Part shown: positions 47,583 through 59,889 of the stretch, in pieces | How positions within the stretch are numbered: position 1 is the stretch's first letter | Layout: each line of letters starts with the position of its first letter | Assembly: GCA_023614405.1 (NCBI GenBank) | Contig: CM042687.1 | Span: forward strand, 235,130,292-235,194,291 | Source: Avena insularis | Taxonomy: Eukaryota; Streptophyta; Magnoliopsida; Poales; Poaceae | Length of the DNA: 64,000 nucleotides | Reading direction: 5' to 3' | Notes under the pieces: generated by a model | The model's database searches: none | What the model saw: only the letters and a program-made list of their open reading frames with translations | Told to the model about the DNA's origin: nothing | Made by a program: the position numbers and the translations under genes

Positions 47583-50305
47583 TTATGTTACCTCAAACTT
47601 GATAGCAATGGTCCCAATCATAATAGTTTCAAAACTTTCTTGTGGAATGGGACAATATATTTCTCCAACTTTGATGCTCTCAATATTTTCAATAGAATTT
47701 AGGCTATAGCTCTTATCAACCTTCTTGGGGAAATAAACAGTATGCTCTTTGTCATTAATATTAAAAGTTACTTTTCCTGGATTACAATTGATGAAAACAC
47801 CTGCAGTACTAAGAAAAGGTCTCTCAAGAATAATAGACATATTATCATCTTCAGGCATCTCAAGCACAACAAAATCAGTTAGAACCAAGCAATTATGAGC
47901 CACTTGAACAGGAACATCCTCACATATACCAACAGGAATAGTAGTAGACTTATCAGCCATTTGCAAAGATATATCAGTTGGTATCAACTTTTCTAGCTAG
48001 AGTCTCTTGTAGAAAGAAAAGGGAAAACACTAACTCGAGCTCCCAAATCACACAAAGTAGTTCTAACATAATTATTTTTAATGGAGCAAGGAATAGTTGG
48101 AATACCTGGATCACCAAGTTTCTTTGGAACCTTACCATTGAAGGAATAATTAGCAAGCAAAGTAGAAATTTCCTCATTAGGAATCTTCCTTTTATTAGAG
48201 ACAATATCTTTCATATACTTTGAATAAGGAGGCAACTTAATAGCATCAGTCAAAGGAATTTGCAAAAATAAAGGTTTCATCCACTCACAAAACTTTTTAT
48301 AGTGTTCTTCTTCCTTTGATTTGTGTTTCTTATTAGGAAAAGGCATTGGTTTCTGCACCCATGGTTCTCTTTCACTACCATGTTTATTAGCAATAAATTC
48401 TTCCTTAGTGTACCTAGTGTTATTAGTGTGATTCTTAGGTTCTTCTTCAATTTCTTACTTATCAGGAGCATCATTTTTATCAATACCACTTTTAGTTTCA
48501 GCATTAGACACAGATATACTATTAGGATCTATAGCAGGTTCAGGTGGTTCCTCAACTGTTGTTTGTTTCTTTTTATTTCTCTTATGAGGACTACCACTAT
48601 TTTCACCTTGTTGCGAATCCTGCTCAATTCTTTTAGGATGTCCTTCAGGATATAAAGGATCTTGAGTGGCTGCACCACCCCTAGTTCTAATTCCATAAGC
48701 ATGTTTATCTCCCGAGGCATTAACTAGCATATCTTTTTGTACCTTACCAAGTTGACCAATTTGGGTTTGAACCATTTGGAAGTCTTTAAAAAGCATTTTA
48801 ACATCATTAGCAGTTCTTTCCACAATATCTTTCAACTCATTAATAGCTCTAGAGTTTTCCAATAAATGATTCTGAACTTGTTTATTAAAATACACTTGTT
48901 TAACAATAAAAGTGTCAAGTTCCTCTAAGCATTGATCAGGAGGTTTACCATAGGGAATATCACCTTCATCAAAGTGTTGGGGAGAGTGTACCTCAATAGT
49001 GTATGAGTGGGGAATTGGCTTACATAATTCTTCTATACGAGGTATATTCTTCACATCTTCAGATCTAATACCTTTCTCTTTAAGAAATTTCTTAGCTTAT
49101 TTCATCACTTCATCATTTAATGCAATCATTCCCCTCTTCTTTGGTGTTGGTGTTGGAGTTGGTTCAGGCAAAATTGGTTTAGGAGTAATGGCCTCAGGTG
49201 TATTTAGCTCAGTTGAAGTCCAATCATCATAATTCTTGCTTATTTTAGCCATTAATTATTTAGCTTCTGCAGGAGTTCTTTTCCTGAAAACACAATCAGC
49301 AAAACTATTTAGGTATGTCCTCGAATCATCAGTTAGTCCATTATAATAAATATCAAGAAGCTCATTTTTAGGTAATGGACATCCAGGATGTGCATGAATC
49401 AAGGAACAGAACCTTGTCCATGACTCGGGAAATTTCTCTTCTTCTCACTGTTTAAAATCAAAAAGTTTCTTCAAAGCAGCATGTCTAGCACTGGGAGGAA
49501 AATATTTCTGAAAGAAAGAAGCAATCAAGCAATCAGGGCTACCAATGGATCCAGGAGGTAATCTATTAAACCAAGCTTTAGCTTCTCCTTTTAGTTAAAA
49601 GGGGAAGATCTTTGTAAGAAAGTACTTGTGCATCTTAAAATCATTAGAGAATAAGGCACTCATAGTGGAAAGCTCATTCATATTAGTTACAACACTTCCA
49701 TTTTCAGTCCCACAAAAAGGTTCTTTCTCAACAATGTTTATATAGGATAAATCAAGAGAGAAATCATAATCTTTATCTTTAATGTCTATGGGAGAAGTTG
49801 CAAACTTGGCATCAGGAGACAATTTAGGAATAATAGTACGTCCCTCAAGGAGATTCCTATTAGCACTAGCACCACAAGTGTTTTGGTAGTCTTCAATAAA
49901 TTCATCAGTCATTTCAATGTATCCATCGTTAATATCATATCTCTCTCTAGACTCAGGTGAGCTAACAGGTGTAATAGTGTCTTCACTAGGAGTTTCAGTG
50001 TTTCCCAAAATAGTTCTAGCAATAGTAGAATCTAGGAACAAACCTAATGAACCACTCACATCAAGCACAGTAGAAGTAACATCATGAGTTTTAGAAGCAA
50101 TTTCAGATTCAGCAGTAGTAGCAGTGTGTGTAGCATGTGTATGTGGTGGTGGTGTAACAAGCTTACTTATAACAGACGGTGAATCAAGAGCAGCAGAGGT
50201 GTTTAGGATTGTACCTCTTCTTGTAGTGGATGGTAAAATAGGAAACTTTCCATCACGAGACTTTCCCATGATGAAAGGAATAGAAGTGAACAGTAATAGA
50301 TCCAA
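47583..50305 (-). pseudogene. Family B gag-protease, unit 2
   Basis: Same plan as unit 1: Ser/Thr-rich N-terminal region (MGKSRDGKFPILPS at about 50269), gag core, linker and protease (CDLGARVSV, where unit 1 has Gly for Arg; ILERPFL where unit 1 has ILGRPFL). Stops near 49594, 49100 and 48455, and the same kind of one-base shift immediately after the active site. More diverged than unit 1 in the gag core. Confidence 0.8.
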
Positions 50306-50353
50306 GTAAACTTACAAATAAAGCTATGCTCCTCGGTAACAACGCCAGAAAAT

Positions 50354-50501
50354 AGTCTTGATGACCCACAAGTGTAGGGGATCACAACAGTCTTCGAGGG
50401 TACTATTACCCAATTTATTGATTCGACACAAGGGGAGCCAAAGAATACTTATAAGCCTTAACAACTGAGTTGTCAATTCAGCTGCACCTAGAAATAGTCT
50501 T
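50354..50501 (-). repeat. Family B LTR3, first piece
   Basis: TGATGACCCACAAG start as in LTR1 and LTR2; broken at 50501 by the large non-autonomous element and resumed at 58642-58944. Preceded by a degenerate primer site (50331-50350). Confidence 0.85.
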
Positions 50502-53500
50502 TGTAGCACCCCAGGTAAAACCACTACTAGAAATCGTCTGTCGGTATCTCTGTGCATCATCATGACATCATCATGCATATTATTTTTTCCTAAAACTATT
50601 TTGCAAAAGACTATGTTGTTTTCCAAATTAGTCGTCCTTTAATTTCAAATCAAAACTCTCGATCTGTCTGGATCTTGTATTTATCTTAAAACTATTTACA
50701 AAATCTTTTTAAAACAAAATTATTAAATTAAAACTATTTTGTATCGGGGAGACAGACACCGGTTAGGCCCAATCGGCCCAACCAGAGTCCACCTACTACC
50801 CCATATAAAACCTAAACCTAGACCTACCCTTCCCAAACCCTAGCCCCACCCTCTCTCACCCCATCAGCTACCGCCACTCCCCTGGTACCAGCGCACAGCA
50901 CACACAAAAGCCACACACCCCACGCGGTACACCCCTGTACACAACACAACACCCACACGACCCGATCCCGCCGACACATGACCCAGACTGAGTCCACCCT
51001 CCCGTTTGCTTCCACCCCTGACGCCCCTGGCCCCACCCCGCAGGCCTGCTCACCCCTCTCCCTCACGAGATTTCCTCGCGGGATCCCGTCTCCCCTCCCT
51101 CGTATTTCTTCCCCTTTCGCCGCCGCCTGCGCCTCCATCCCTGATCTCGTGCGAGCTTCGCTCTCCCTGGCCCCTCCTCGCCCATGGATGCCGCCATCCA
51201 TGCGTCCTTCACCGGCCCCGTGGCCCTTCACCGTCATCAACCACCACCCCCTCCGGCCGGCCCCTACAGGCCTCGTCCTCGCCTTCCCCTGCCTCCTCTA
51301 CAGCTCGGCGTTGCCCAGGGGCTCCGGCCGTGACCCCGCCCTTCCACCTCTCGCGAGCCCCCGTCGCCCTTGCCTCCTGCCGGCACTCCCACCGCCAAGC
51401 ACATCGCCGCCTCCGTCGGCCTGGATTGCCGCAACGCCACCTCGCCTTCTGGACGCCAGCGTCCCCGACGCCTCTGCCTCCGCATGTCCGTGCCGTGCCT
51501 CCTCCCTTTGGCAAGCTCGCCCACCACCCTGGTCCGGCCGTCTGCTGTTTCCCTTCTCCCGTGCTTTGCTTCGGGCCAAGCTCCGCAGCGCCTCCCTATC
51601 TGCAACCTATGACACGCCATCCTCTTGCAACCTAGATGGCCGTGTGTTGCCCTGCGGTAAGTTGTTGTGTCTATGTGATGAATCAGTGTTTGGTGTTGCC
51701 GTCTAGATGTATGGTTGGAGATACGACAGTGTGGCCGTGGAGCTGATGTTGAATGAGCAGACATTCATCATGAGCGACAAGTTGGAGCCCGCGAGGATTG
51801 AACCAGAGAACTAACCAAGATCGACACCGACCCGAACGAGTCCGATGAACCATCGATGACCCTCGAAGAACCACCGACAAGAGTATCGAACGCCATGCTC
51901 TTCTTCATGGATCCTCATGAACTCCTTCCCGGAATCCCGAACCTCGTCAAACCCTTCGGAATCCAAGACCTCCGCCTCATGTGTGACCCCTTTATCTGAG
52001 CCCTATTTTATAAATCGATATCTATATGAATTATTGCATATCAAATTATACATGATTGCATACATATTTCTAGGTTCGGGGTTGTATAGTCAATTCACCT
52101 CATAATTAAATATGGAGCCCATATGCGGGCGAATCTAGTCCAATATTGCCCCATTTAAATTTCTGTGGCGAACTGATGACATAATTTTGCCTTGTTAAGA
52201 CAACATTTAAATCGCAGGGTATCTAAACAACTAGAACCATATATTTAATTTTTGGAATCCTGGTTCCGTTTAATATTGGCTAATCGCATCGCATCCTTTG
52301 CCATGTCATACATCATACATGCATCATGCCTAATCTTCTGCCACAATATTAAATAAGTGCATCCGATGTTTCTTCTAGTGTTTTGCTTCTTCGTGGATAA
52401 GTCCGTTGAGTTGATGTGAGCTTTGCCCCGATCTTCGGATGAACCTTCGACAATGTTTCCAGGCGAGCATTCTCCCCTTTCTACCTATTTTGTCTTTATA
52501 GTCTTTATTTCCTCCTGTTGATCTATTGTTATCTGTGTTGCGATGCTATAGATTTCGTACCCCTTTATTTTCCCCTCAGCCCCTATATTGCCATGGACAC
52601 ATCCTATTACCTGTTGTTTGATAGACAGTCGGCCGTGAGAGTCATAGTCTCTTGCTCAGATGCTGCTTTGGGTCGTCGATGTTCCATTGGTGTTGGGGGT
52701 TTTCACATGCTTAATGGTGGAGATGATCATGGATTTAATTATTGTTTGATAACTAAAATTGAAAGTAGGTAAATAATGCAGAGGCACTGGTGGGTAATAG
52801 ATAATATTTGGTTTTTAACCGCTCACTGATATCCCATAGGACCCCGAGTTCTTGACACCTGTTCCGAGATCGAGCGCGCTAACCACAGGTGGGGTGTGTG
52901 GGCACCCCCATCGATTAGTACCTGATTTCAAAGTACTGTAACGGGGGCCACAAAGTAGTTTGGGGCTTTATTACTATCCTGTACTTATGCCATGGTTTAC
53001 TGCTTTATTTACGATTGCACGTGGAGCGTCTGTACTGTTTAGGAACAAATGTGGAATGTTTTCGCGGTATCAACAAGCCCAGTCACACTTTCGGGTTCCC
53101 AGTCGTTTACAGCCATTGTCACAAACCTCTGGGTCTGTCTCGGAGACCGGCCGACTTCATTGCGGGTAGCTTAGTAGGGTGGCCCCCATGTGCTTGCTTT
53201 GGGTCTGGGAAACGTCGTGTCCGAAACCCCGTCGACATACCGTTGGGTGTATGTTTTGTGATCTTGTACCTACCTGATATGACAACAAGGGTGTAGGTGC
53301 GTGTGGAAACTTTGGTGCACCCCTACAGGGTTAAATCTTTTCGAGAAGTCGTGTCCGCGGTTATGGACGACTTGGAGCACAGTTCTCGATCATAGACAAC
53401 TATAACTAAAGTTTACTGTTATAATATGACTTGCATCTGATATGACTAGTAAGTTGGACAACCACCATGGAATGAATGAATAAAACTGCCAACTGTGTGA

Positions 53501-54146
53501 GTTTCCTCGGTTTGACTTCCTCGTTTGGTCTCGAGGGGGAAATATCAGGATGGGTATGTTTGGTGGTAGCATCAGGTTGGATCCGAATAGGTCTTTATTA
53601 TCTCTCTCTGATAGCCTCCAGTTGTATCGAGTCTCTATAGGATGTTTAGTGCATGCTTCGCTGCTGCTTCAGTCCACCATACCTATGTAGGCGAGGACCG
53701 CCGAATTCTAGACTCGTCGTGTACTGGCCTCAGTACTGACCGCTCTCTTTTTCCGTTTCCCTTTGCCGGCACCCCTTTTGTTTCAGCATGTTTTGAGATC
53801 AACGTCGTTAGCAGGGTTACCCTTCCGGCTTGGCCTGGGCAGGGTAATGGACGCCATTGGTTATTCTTCAGGGCTCTTAGCCTAATTTGCATCTTGTTCG
53901 TACTCGGACGCTGTATCGTTTTAGAGGTGATTTGGATCTTTGTACTGTATATCTGTATTCTTCACTCTTTGAGTCGTTGTTGTATATATATATCTGTTCT
54001 GTGGGTTCCATCATGGACTATTGTGTAATGATATTACTTCGTTTTCCACCCGCACACGAGTTCTTGGTGGGCACCTTTGAATCGTTTCTATATGGGTTTG
54101 GCGGGAATCGCTAAAACTTGCATAGGGCCGATCCGAGGGTGTTACA
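50502..54146 (+). repeat. LARD-like 5' LTR
   Basis: Starts TGTAGCACCCCAGG, ends GGTGTTACA. TATAAAA at 50804-50810; GC-rich leader (about 50840-51600) with a good 5' splice donor GTAAGT at 51657. The long open frames in the GC-rich part are composition artefacts (not kept in the 3' copy). Confidence 0.88.
50804..50810 (+). promoter_or_regulatory. TATA box of LARD-like LTR
   Basis: TATAAAA before a C-rich leader; conserved in the 3' LTR at 55308-55314. Likely sets the RNA start about 30 bases downstream. Confidence 0.65.
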
Positions 54147-54149
54147 GAG

Positions 54150-54163
54150 TGGTATCAGAGCCC
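54150..54163 (+). other. Primer binding site, tRNA-Met type (LARD-like element)
   Basis: TGGTATCAGAGCCC, three bases after the LTR end; full match to the initiator tRNA-Met primer-site consensus. Confidence 0.88.
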
Positions 54164-55005
54164 AGCAGTTACGATACCCCACTGGTCTAGCCTGTAGGAT
54201 AACCTAGCTAACAGACGTTGTAGCGTGTCAAAATTATTTTGCAAAATTGGTTGGATAGGTCTGATTAGGTCTGCTTTTACTCCTTACCCCTATCCTATTC
54301 TCCTCTTACCTCTGCGAGTTTTGAATCCGCTCTCTTATCTCTTCTTCGAGTCCGGGAATTCTCGTGGTTGGGTTACCGTCGTACCTTCAGGGTTTCGCTT
54401 CCATCCTCTTGTAATGGTGCTTCGACATCTAGTCTTCATGCTATTTGATGGATCTTTCGTCTGTTGTATATTTTAGTGGACCAAAAATCCACTAATTTTT
54501 TTCTTTGTATCTTCCGGTGTTCTTCAACGCGACAACCTCATCTGCATCATATCCAATGAAGAGCCTACATCATTCTTTTGTTTCCGAACCTTGATTATCG
54601 AGATCTTCAGTCTGATTCCGAGAGTTGGTTGCATAGTTCTCATATTCATGTGCAGAGTAATGCTTTGGGTGCGTGATGGACTGATCACCATCCGACTACT
54701 CTTATCATTTTCTCTTGTACATTGAGTCGGTGGATCGATGCAATTTTACTCCTTCCATGGAATTTAGAGGTGGCTTTATCTTTTGATACCTTTATCTTCG
54801 TCCTTTGTTTATCCGGAGTGTTCACTCGACGAATGTGAACAACAACCCCTTGTTGGTGGTGTCGCCGATTTTAAGATGGAGAAAGCACCCTTGTTAGTGG
54901 TGTCGTGAGGGTCTACACAAAGCGAGAAGATTTGTATCGTCGGCCTTCTTCCCCGTAACATGAGGCGGATCTCGAGGGCGAGATCCATTGTTAGTGGTGT
55001 CGAAT
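54164..55005 (+). other. Internal region of LARD-like element, noncoding
   Basis: No coding frame with retroviral similarity. Just before the 3' LTR a GTTAGTGGTGTCG-like motif occurs three times (about 54851-54864, 54891-54905, 54988-55002). A clear polypurine tract is not visible, although a purine-rich AAGATGGAGAAAG lies at about 54873. Confidence 0.7.
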
Positions 55006-58000
55006 TGTAGCACCCCAGGTAAAACCACTACTAGAAATCGCCTGTTGGTATCTTTGTGCATCATCATGACATCATCATGCATATTATTTTTTCCTAAAAC
55101 TATTTCGCAAAAGACTATGTTGTTTTCCAAATTAATCCTCCTTTAATTTCAAATCAAAACTCTCGATCTGTATGGATCTTGTATTTATCTTAAAACTATT
55201 TACAAAATCTTTTTAAAACAAAATGATTAAATTAAAACTATTTTGTATCGGGGAGGCAGACACCGGTTAGGCCCAATCGGCCCAACCAGAGTCCACATAC
55301 TACCCCATATAAAACCTAAACCTAGACCTACCCTTCCCAAACCATAGCCCCACCCTCTCTCACCCCATCAGCCGCCGCCACTCCCCTGGTACCAGCGCAC
55401 ATCACACACACAAGCCACACACCCCACGCGGTACACCCATGTACACAACACCACACCCACACGACCCGATCCCGCCCACACATGACCCAGAACGAGTCCA
55501 CCCTCCCGTTCGCTTCCACCCCTGACGCCCCTGGCCCCACCCTACTGGCCTGCTCACCCCTCTCCCTCACGAGATTTCCTCCCGTGATCCCGTCTCCCCT
55601 CCCTCGTCTTTCTTCCTCTTTCGCCGCCGCTTGCGCCTCCATCCCGAATCCCGTGCGAGCTTCGCTCTCTCCGGCCCCCTCCTCGCCCATGGATGCCGCC
55701 ATCTCTGCGTCCTTCACCGGCCCTGTGGCCCTTCGTCGTCATCAACCACCACCCCCTCCGGCTGCTGCAGGCCTTGTCCTCGCCTTCCCCTGCCTCCTCT
55801 ATAGCTCGGCGTCGCCCAGGGGCTCCGGCCGTGACCCCTCCCTTCCACCTCTCACGAGCCCCCGCCGCCCTCGCCTCCTGCCGGCGCACGCGCCGCCAAG
55901 CACATCGCCGCCTCCGTCGGCCTAGATTGCCGCAACGCCACCTCGCCTTCTGGACGCCAGCGTCCCCGACACCTCTGCCTCCGCATGTCCGTGTCGTGCG
56001 TCCTCCCTTCGGCAAGCTCGCCCACCACCCTGGTCCGGCCGTCTGCTGTCGCCCTTCTCCCGTGCTCTGCTTCGGGCCAAGCTCCACAGCACCTCCCTAT
56101 CTGCAACCTATGCCACGCCATCCACTTGCAACCTAGCTGGCCGTGTGTTGCCCTGCGGTAAGTTGTTGTGTCAATGTGATGAATCAGTGTTTGGTGTTGC
56201 CTTCTGGATGTATGGTTGGAGATACGGCAGTGTGGCGGTGGAGCTGATGTTGAATGAGAAGACATTCATCATGAGCGACAAGTTGGATCCCACGAGGATT
56301 GAACCAGAGAACTAACCAAGATCGACACCGACCCCGAACGAGTCCAATGAACCATCGATGACCCTCGAAGAACCACCGACAAGAGTATCGAACGCCATGC
56401 TCTTCTTCATGGATCCTCATGAACTCCTTCCCGGAATCCCGAACCTCGTCGAACCCTTCGGAATCCAAGACCTCCGCCTCATGTGTGACCCCTTTATCCG
56501 AGCCCTATTTTATAAATCGATATCTATATGAATTATTGCATATCAAATTGTACATGATTGCATACATATTTCTCGGTTCGGGATTGTATAGTCAATTCAC
56601 CTCATAATTAAATATCGAGCCCATATGCCGACGAATCTAGTCCAATATTACCCCATTTAAATTTCTGTAGCGAACCGATGAAATAATTTCGCCTTGTTAA
56701 GACAACATTTAAATTGCGGGTATCTAAACAACTAGAACCATATATTTAAATGTCGGAATCCCGGTTCCGTTTAATATTGACTAATCGCATCGCATCCTTT
56801 GCCATGTCATACATCATACATGCATCATGCCCGATCTTCTGCCACATTATTAAATAAGTGCATCCGATGTTTCTTCTAGTGTTTTGATTCTTCGCGGATA
56901 ACGCCGTTGAGTTGATGTGAGCTTCGCCCCGATCTTCGGATGAACCTTCGACAATGTTTCCAGGCGAGCATTCTCCCCCTTTCTACCTATTTTGTCTTTA
57001 TAGTCTTTATTTCCTCCTGTTGATCTATTGCTATCTGTGTTGCGATGCTATAGATTTCGTACCCCTTTATTTTCCCCTACAACCCCTATATTTCCATGGA
57101 CACATCCTATTACCTGTTGTTTGATAGACAGTCGGCCGTGCGAGTCATAGTCGCTTGCTCAGATGCTGCTTTGCGTCATCGATGTTCCATTTATGTTGGG
57201 GGTTGTCACATTCTTAATGGTGGAGATGATCATGGCTTTAATTATTGTTTCATAACTAAAATTGAAAGTAGGTAAATAATGCAGAGGCACCAGTGGGTAA
57301 TAGACAATATTTGGTTTTTAACCGCTCAATGGTGTCCCGTAGGACCCCGAGTTCTTGACACATGTTCCGAAATCGAGCGCGCTAACCACAGGTGGGGTGT
57401 GTGGGCACCCCCATCGATTAGTACCTGATTTCAAAGTACTGTACCAGGGGCCACAAAGTAGTTTGGGGTTTATTACTATCCTGTACTTATGCCATGGTTT
57501 ACTGCTTTATTTAGGATTGCGCGTGGAGCGCCTGTACTGTTTGAATTTTTTCGCGGTATCGAGAAGTCTAGTCACACTTTCGGGTTTCTAGTCGTTTACA
57601 GCCATTGTCACAAACCTCTGGGTCCGTCTTGGAGACCGTCCAACTTCGTTGCGGGTAGATTAGTGGGGTGGCCCCCATGTGCTTGCTTTGGGTCTGGGAA
57701 ACGTCGTGTCCGAAACCCCGTCAACATACCGTTGGGTGTATGTTTTGTGATCTTGTACCTACCTGATCTGACAACAAGGGTGTAGGTGCGTGTGGAAACT
57801 TTGGTGCACCACTGCAGGGTTAAATCTTTTCGAGAAGCCGTGTCCGCGGTTATGGATGACTTGGAGCACAGTTCTCGATTATAGACAACTATAACTAAAG
57901 TTTACTGTTATAATATGACTTGCATCTGATATGACTAGTAAGTTGGACAACCACCATAGAATGAATGAATAAAACTGCCAACTGTGTGAGTTTCCTCGGT

Positions 58001-58641
58001 TTGACTTCATCGTTTGGTCTCGAGGGGGAAATATCAGGATGGGTATGTTTGGTGGTAGCATCAGGTTGGATCCGAATAGGTCTTTATTATCTCTCTCTGA
58101 TAGCCTCCAGTTGTATCGAGTCTCTATAGGATATTTAGTGCATGCTTCGCTGCTGCTTTAGTCCACCATACTTATGTAGGCGAGTACCGCAAAATTCTAG
58201 ACTCGCCGTGTACTGGCCTCAGTACTGACCGCTCTCTTTTTGCTTTTCCCTTTGCCGGCACCCCTTTTGTTTCAGCAGGTTTTGAGATCAACATCGTTAG
58301 CAGGGTTACTCTTCCGGCTTGGCCTGGGCAGGGTAATGGACGCCATTGGTTATTCTTCAGGGCTCTTAGCCCAATTTGCATCTTGTTCGTACTCGGACGC
58401 TGTATCGTTTTAAAGGTAATTTGGATCTTTGTACTGTATATCTGTATTCTTGACTCTTTGAGTCGCTGTTGTATATATATATATATATCTGTTCTGTGGG
58501 TTCCATCGTGGACTATTGTGTAATGATATTACTTCGTTTTCCACCCGCGCGCAAGTGCCTGGTGGACACCTTTAAATCGTTTCTATGCGGGTTTGGCGGG
58601 AATCGCTAAAACTTGCATAGGGACGATCCGACGGTGTTACA
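55006..58641 (+). repeat. LARD-like 3' LTR
   Basis: Matches 50502-54146 along its whole length with scattered substitutions and small indels (for example a longer TA run near 58470 than near 53980). Ends GGTGTTACA, then TSD GTCTT at 58642-58646. Confidence 0.88.
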
Positions 58642-58944
58642 GTCTTGCTCATAGTAGTTTATCAGTAGCAACAGTTCTGTAGTAGCAATAGCAAAGTAAC
58701 AGTAGCAGTGAAACAAAGACAGTAGTAACAATAGTAGAAAACAGTAGGATATGAGTGTCGTAGGCATAGGGATGGATAGACGGGCGTTGCATGGACAAGT
58801 CTAAGCATATAACTTCAATATCTAGGACATTTGCAGATAAATAAGATAAAACATCCAATTACTAAACAATCATAGGCATTTGTTCCATATATAGTTATAC
58901 GTGCTCGCAATAAGAACTTGCACAACATCTTTTGTCCTGCCAGC
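58642..58944 (-). repeat. Family B LTR3, second piece
   Basis: Continues LTR3 from 50501 and matches 42172-42470 of LTR2. Cut at 58944 by the CACTA element; AGC (58942-58944) is the presumed 3-bp TSD. Confidence 0.8.
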
Positions 58945-58973
58945 CACTACAAGAAATGTGTCAACTTATGACG
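58945..58973 (+). repeat. CACTA terminal inverted repeat
   Basis: CACTACAAGAAATGTGTC followed by AACTTATGACG, matching the terminal consensus of Triticeae CACTA elements. The partner TIR is outside the window. Confidence 0.8.
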
Positions 58974-59293
58974 TTGTCATTTTCACGATGGTAAAAATCG
59001 TTATAAATTTTATGATGATTTGCACCTGATCGTCGCTAGCCACTCCAGGAGGGCCAAACCCCTTCAAACTTATGACGATAAGCTCAGAATCGTCATAATT
59101 TTATTATTTGAAATCGTCATAATATGGCAGACCCATCCAAATATGTTATCTTTACTCGATTACGACGATGTAAAATCGTCATGACAGACTATAATATTTT
59201 TTTTAAATAGCATGCTGATAGAATGGACACATCAAGACTTTCGCCTAGGTGTCATGTCTATATGTCAATCTATCTAGCTGTACTCAGCCATAT

Positions 59294-59533
59294 CACCAAT
59301 TGCACCTATGTGTCATGTCTCTGTGTCAGCTTTTTGACTGCGTGTCATATCCACGTGTCAATATGGTCTTATATGGCATTATTTAAATCTACACAATTTA
59401 ATCTATCAGGACACACCAATTGCACCTATGTGTCATGTCTATGTGTCAGCTTTTTGACTGCGTGTCATATCCACGTGTCAATATGGTCTTATGTGGCATT
59501 ATTTAAATCTATACAATTTAATCTATTAGGACA
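59294..59533 (+). repeat. Two-copy 120-bp tandem repeat
   Basis: 59294-59413 and 59414-59533 are almost identical with an exact 120-bp period. A multiple-of-three period lets one frame stay open across both, but the product shows no known domain, so I treat it as noncoding repeat within the CACTA subterminal part. Confidence 0.85.
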
Positions 59534-59685
59534 CACATCGAACTGACATGTGGGACCCGCACATCAGAGACAAATAATTTCCTAGAATGACACGTGAAAT
59601 TAGTCTTTAACCATAAATCGAACTGACATATGGGACCAACTGAATGTACGTGGGCTATTTCGTTTATTCTGCAAAAAGGAGTATC

Positions 59686-59746
59686 CAAGGGTCGAACTCG
59701 CGACCTTCTAACGAGCAAGAGCGGACCCTTACCACGAGACCAACCA
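59686..59746 (-). other. tRNA-like relic or SINE head
   Basis: On the minus strand: GGTCTCGTGGTAAGGG resembles a Pol III A box, and GGTCGCGAGTTCGACCC about 30 bases later resembles a B box with a T-arm. No full cloverleaf or 3' tail seen. Could be a tRNA pseudogene or SINE remnant carried by the CACTA element. Confidence 0.35.
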
Positions 59747-59889
59747 AATGTTCATGTTATACAAACAACCTGCAGATTTATATACTCAATTCATTTGTTG
59801 GGCTGGCTCGATTTATTAATAGAATGGGCCTCGGTGGGAAGTGAGATGGACTCCGGTGGACCGGCCTTGGCCTTGCACGCACTAAGATA

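Larger units (their letters stand above)
50502..58641 (+). mobile_element. Non-autonomous LTR retrotransposon with very long LTRs (LARD-like)
   Basis: LTRs of 3645 bp (50502-54146) and 3636 bp (55006-58641) flank only 859 bp of internal DNA; TSD GTCTT on both sides (50497-50501, 58642-58646). tRNA-Met-type primer site follows the 5' LTR. No gag or pol. LTR ends (TGTAGCACCCC / GGTGTTACA) and primer site resemble Tekay/Del chromoviruses, so an autonomous partner of that group is plausible; this is inferred. Orientation is set by the primer site. Confidence 0.88.
34926..58944 (-). mobile_element. Athila-like family B, tandem dimer with three LTRs (nested)
   Basis: On the plus strand: LTR1 34926-36333, internal region 36334-42033, LTR2 42034-43417, internal region 43418-50353, LTR3 from 50354 (broken by insertions at 50502 and 58945). 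Both internal regions are in the same minus orientation and each has gag-protease but no pol. A shared middle LTR marks a tandem dimer, made either by unequal recombination or by integration of a two-unit intermediate. Resembles the non-autonomous Athila-lineage families of Triticeae. Confidence 0.85.

Noticed and set aside
50978..51706. Long open frames (242, 209 and 166 residues) in GC-rich part of LARD-like 5' LTR
   Set aside because: Open on several frames and both strands because of low stop density in C-rich DNA; the same frame in the 3' LTR stops at 147 residues. No domain. Treated as leader.
53980..58490. TA dinucleotide runs as a microsatellite locus
   Set aside because: Short (under 20 bp) and equivalent positions of the two LTRs; only a small length difference.
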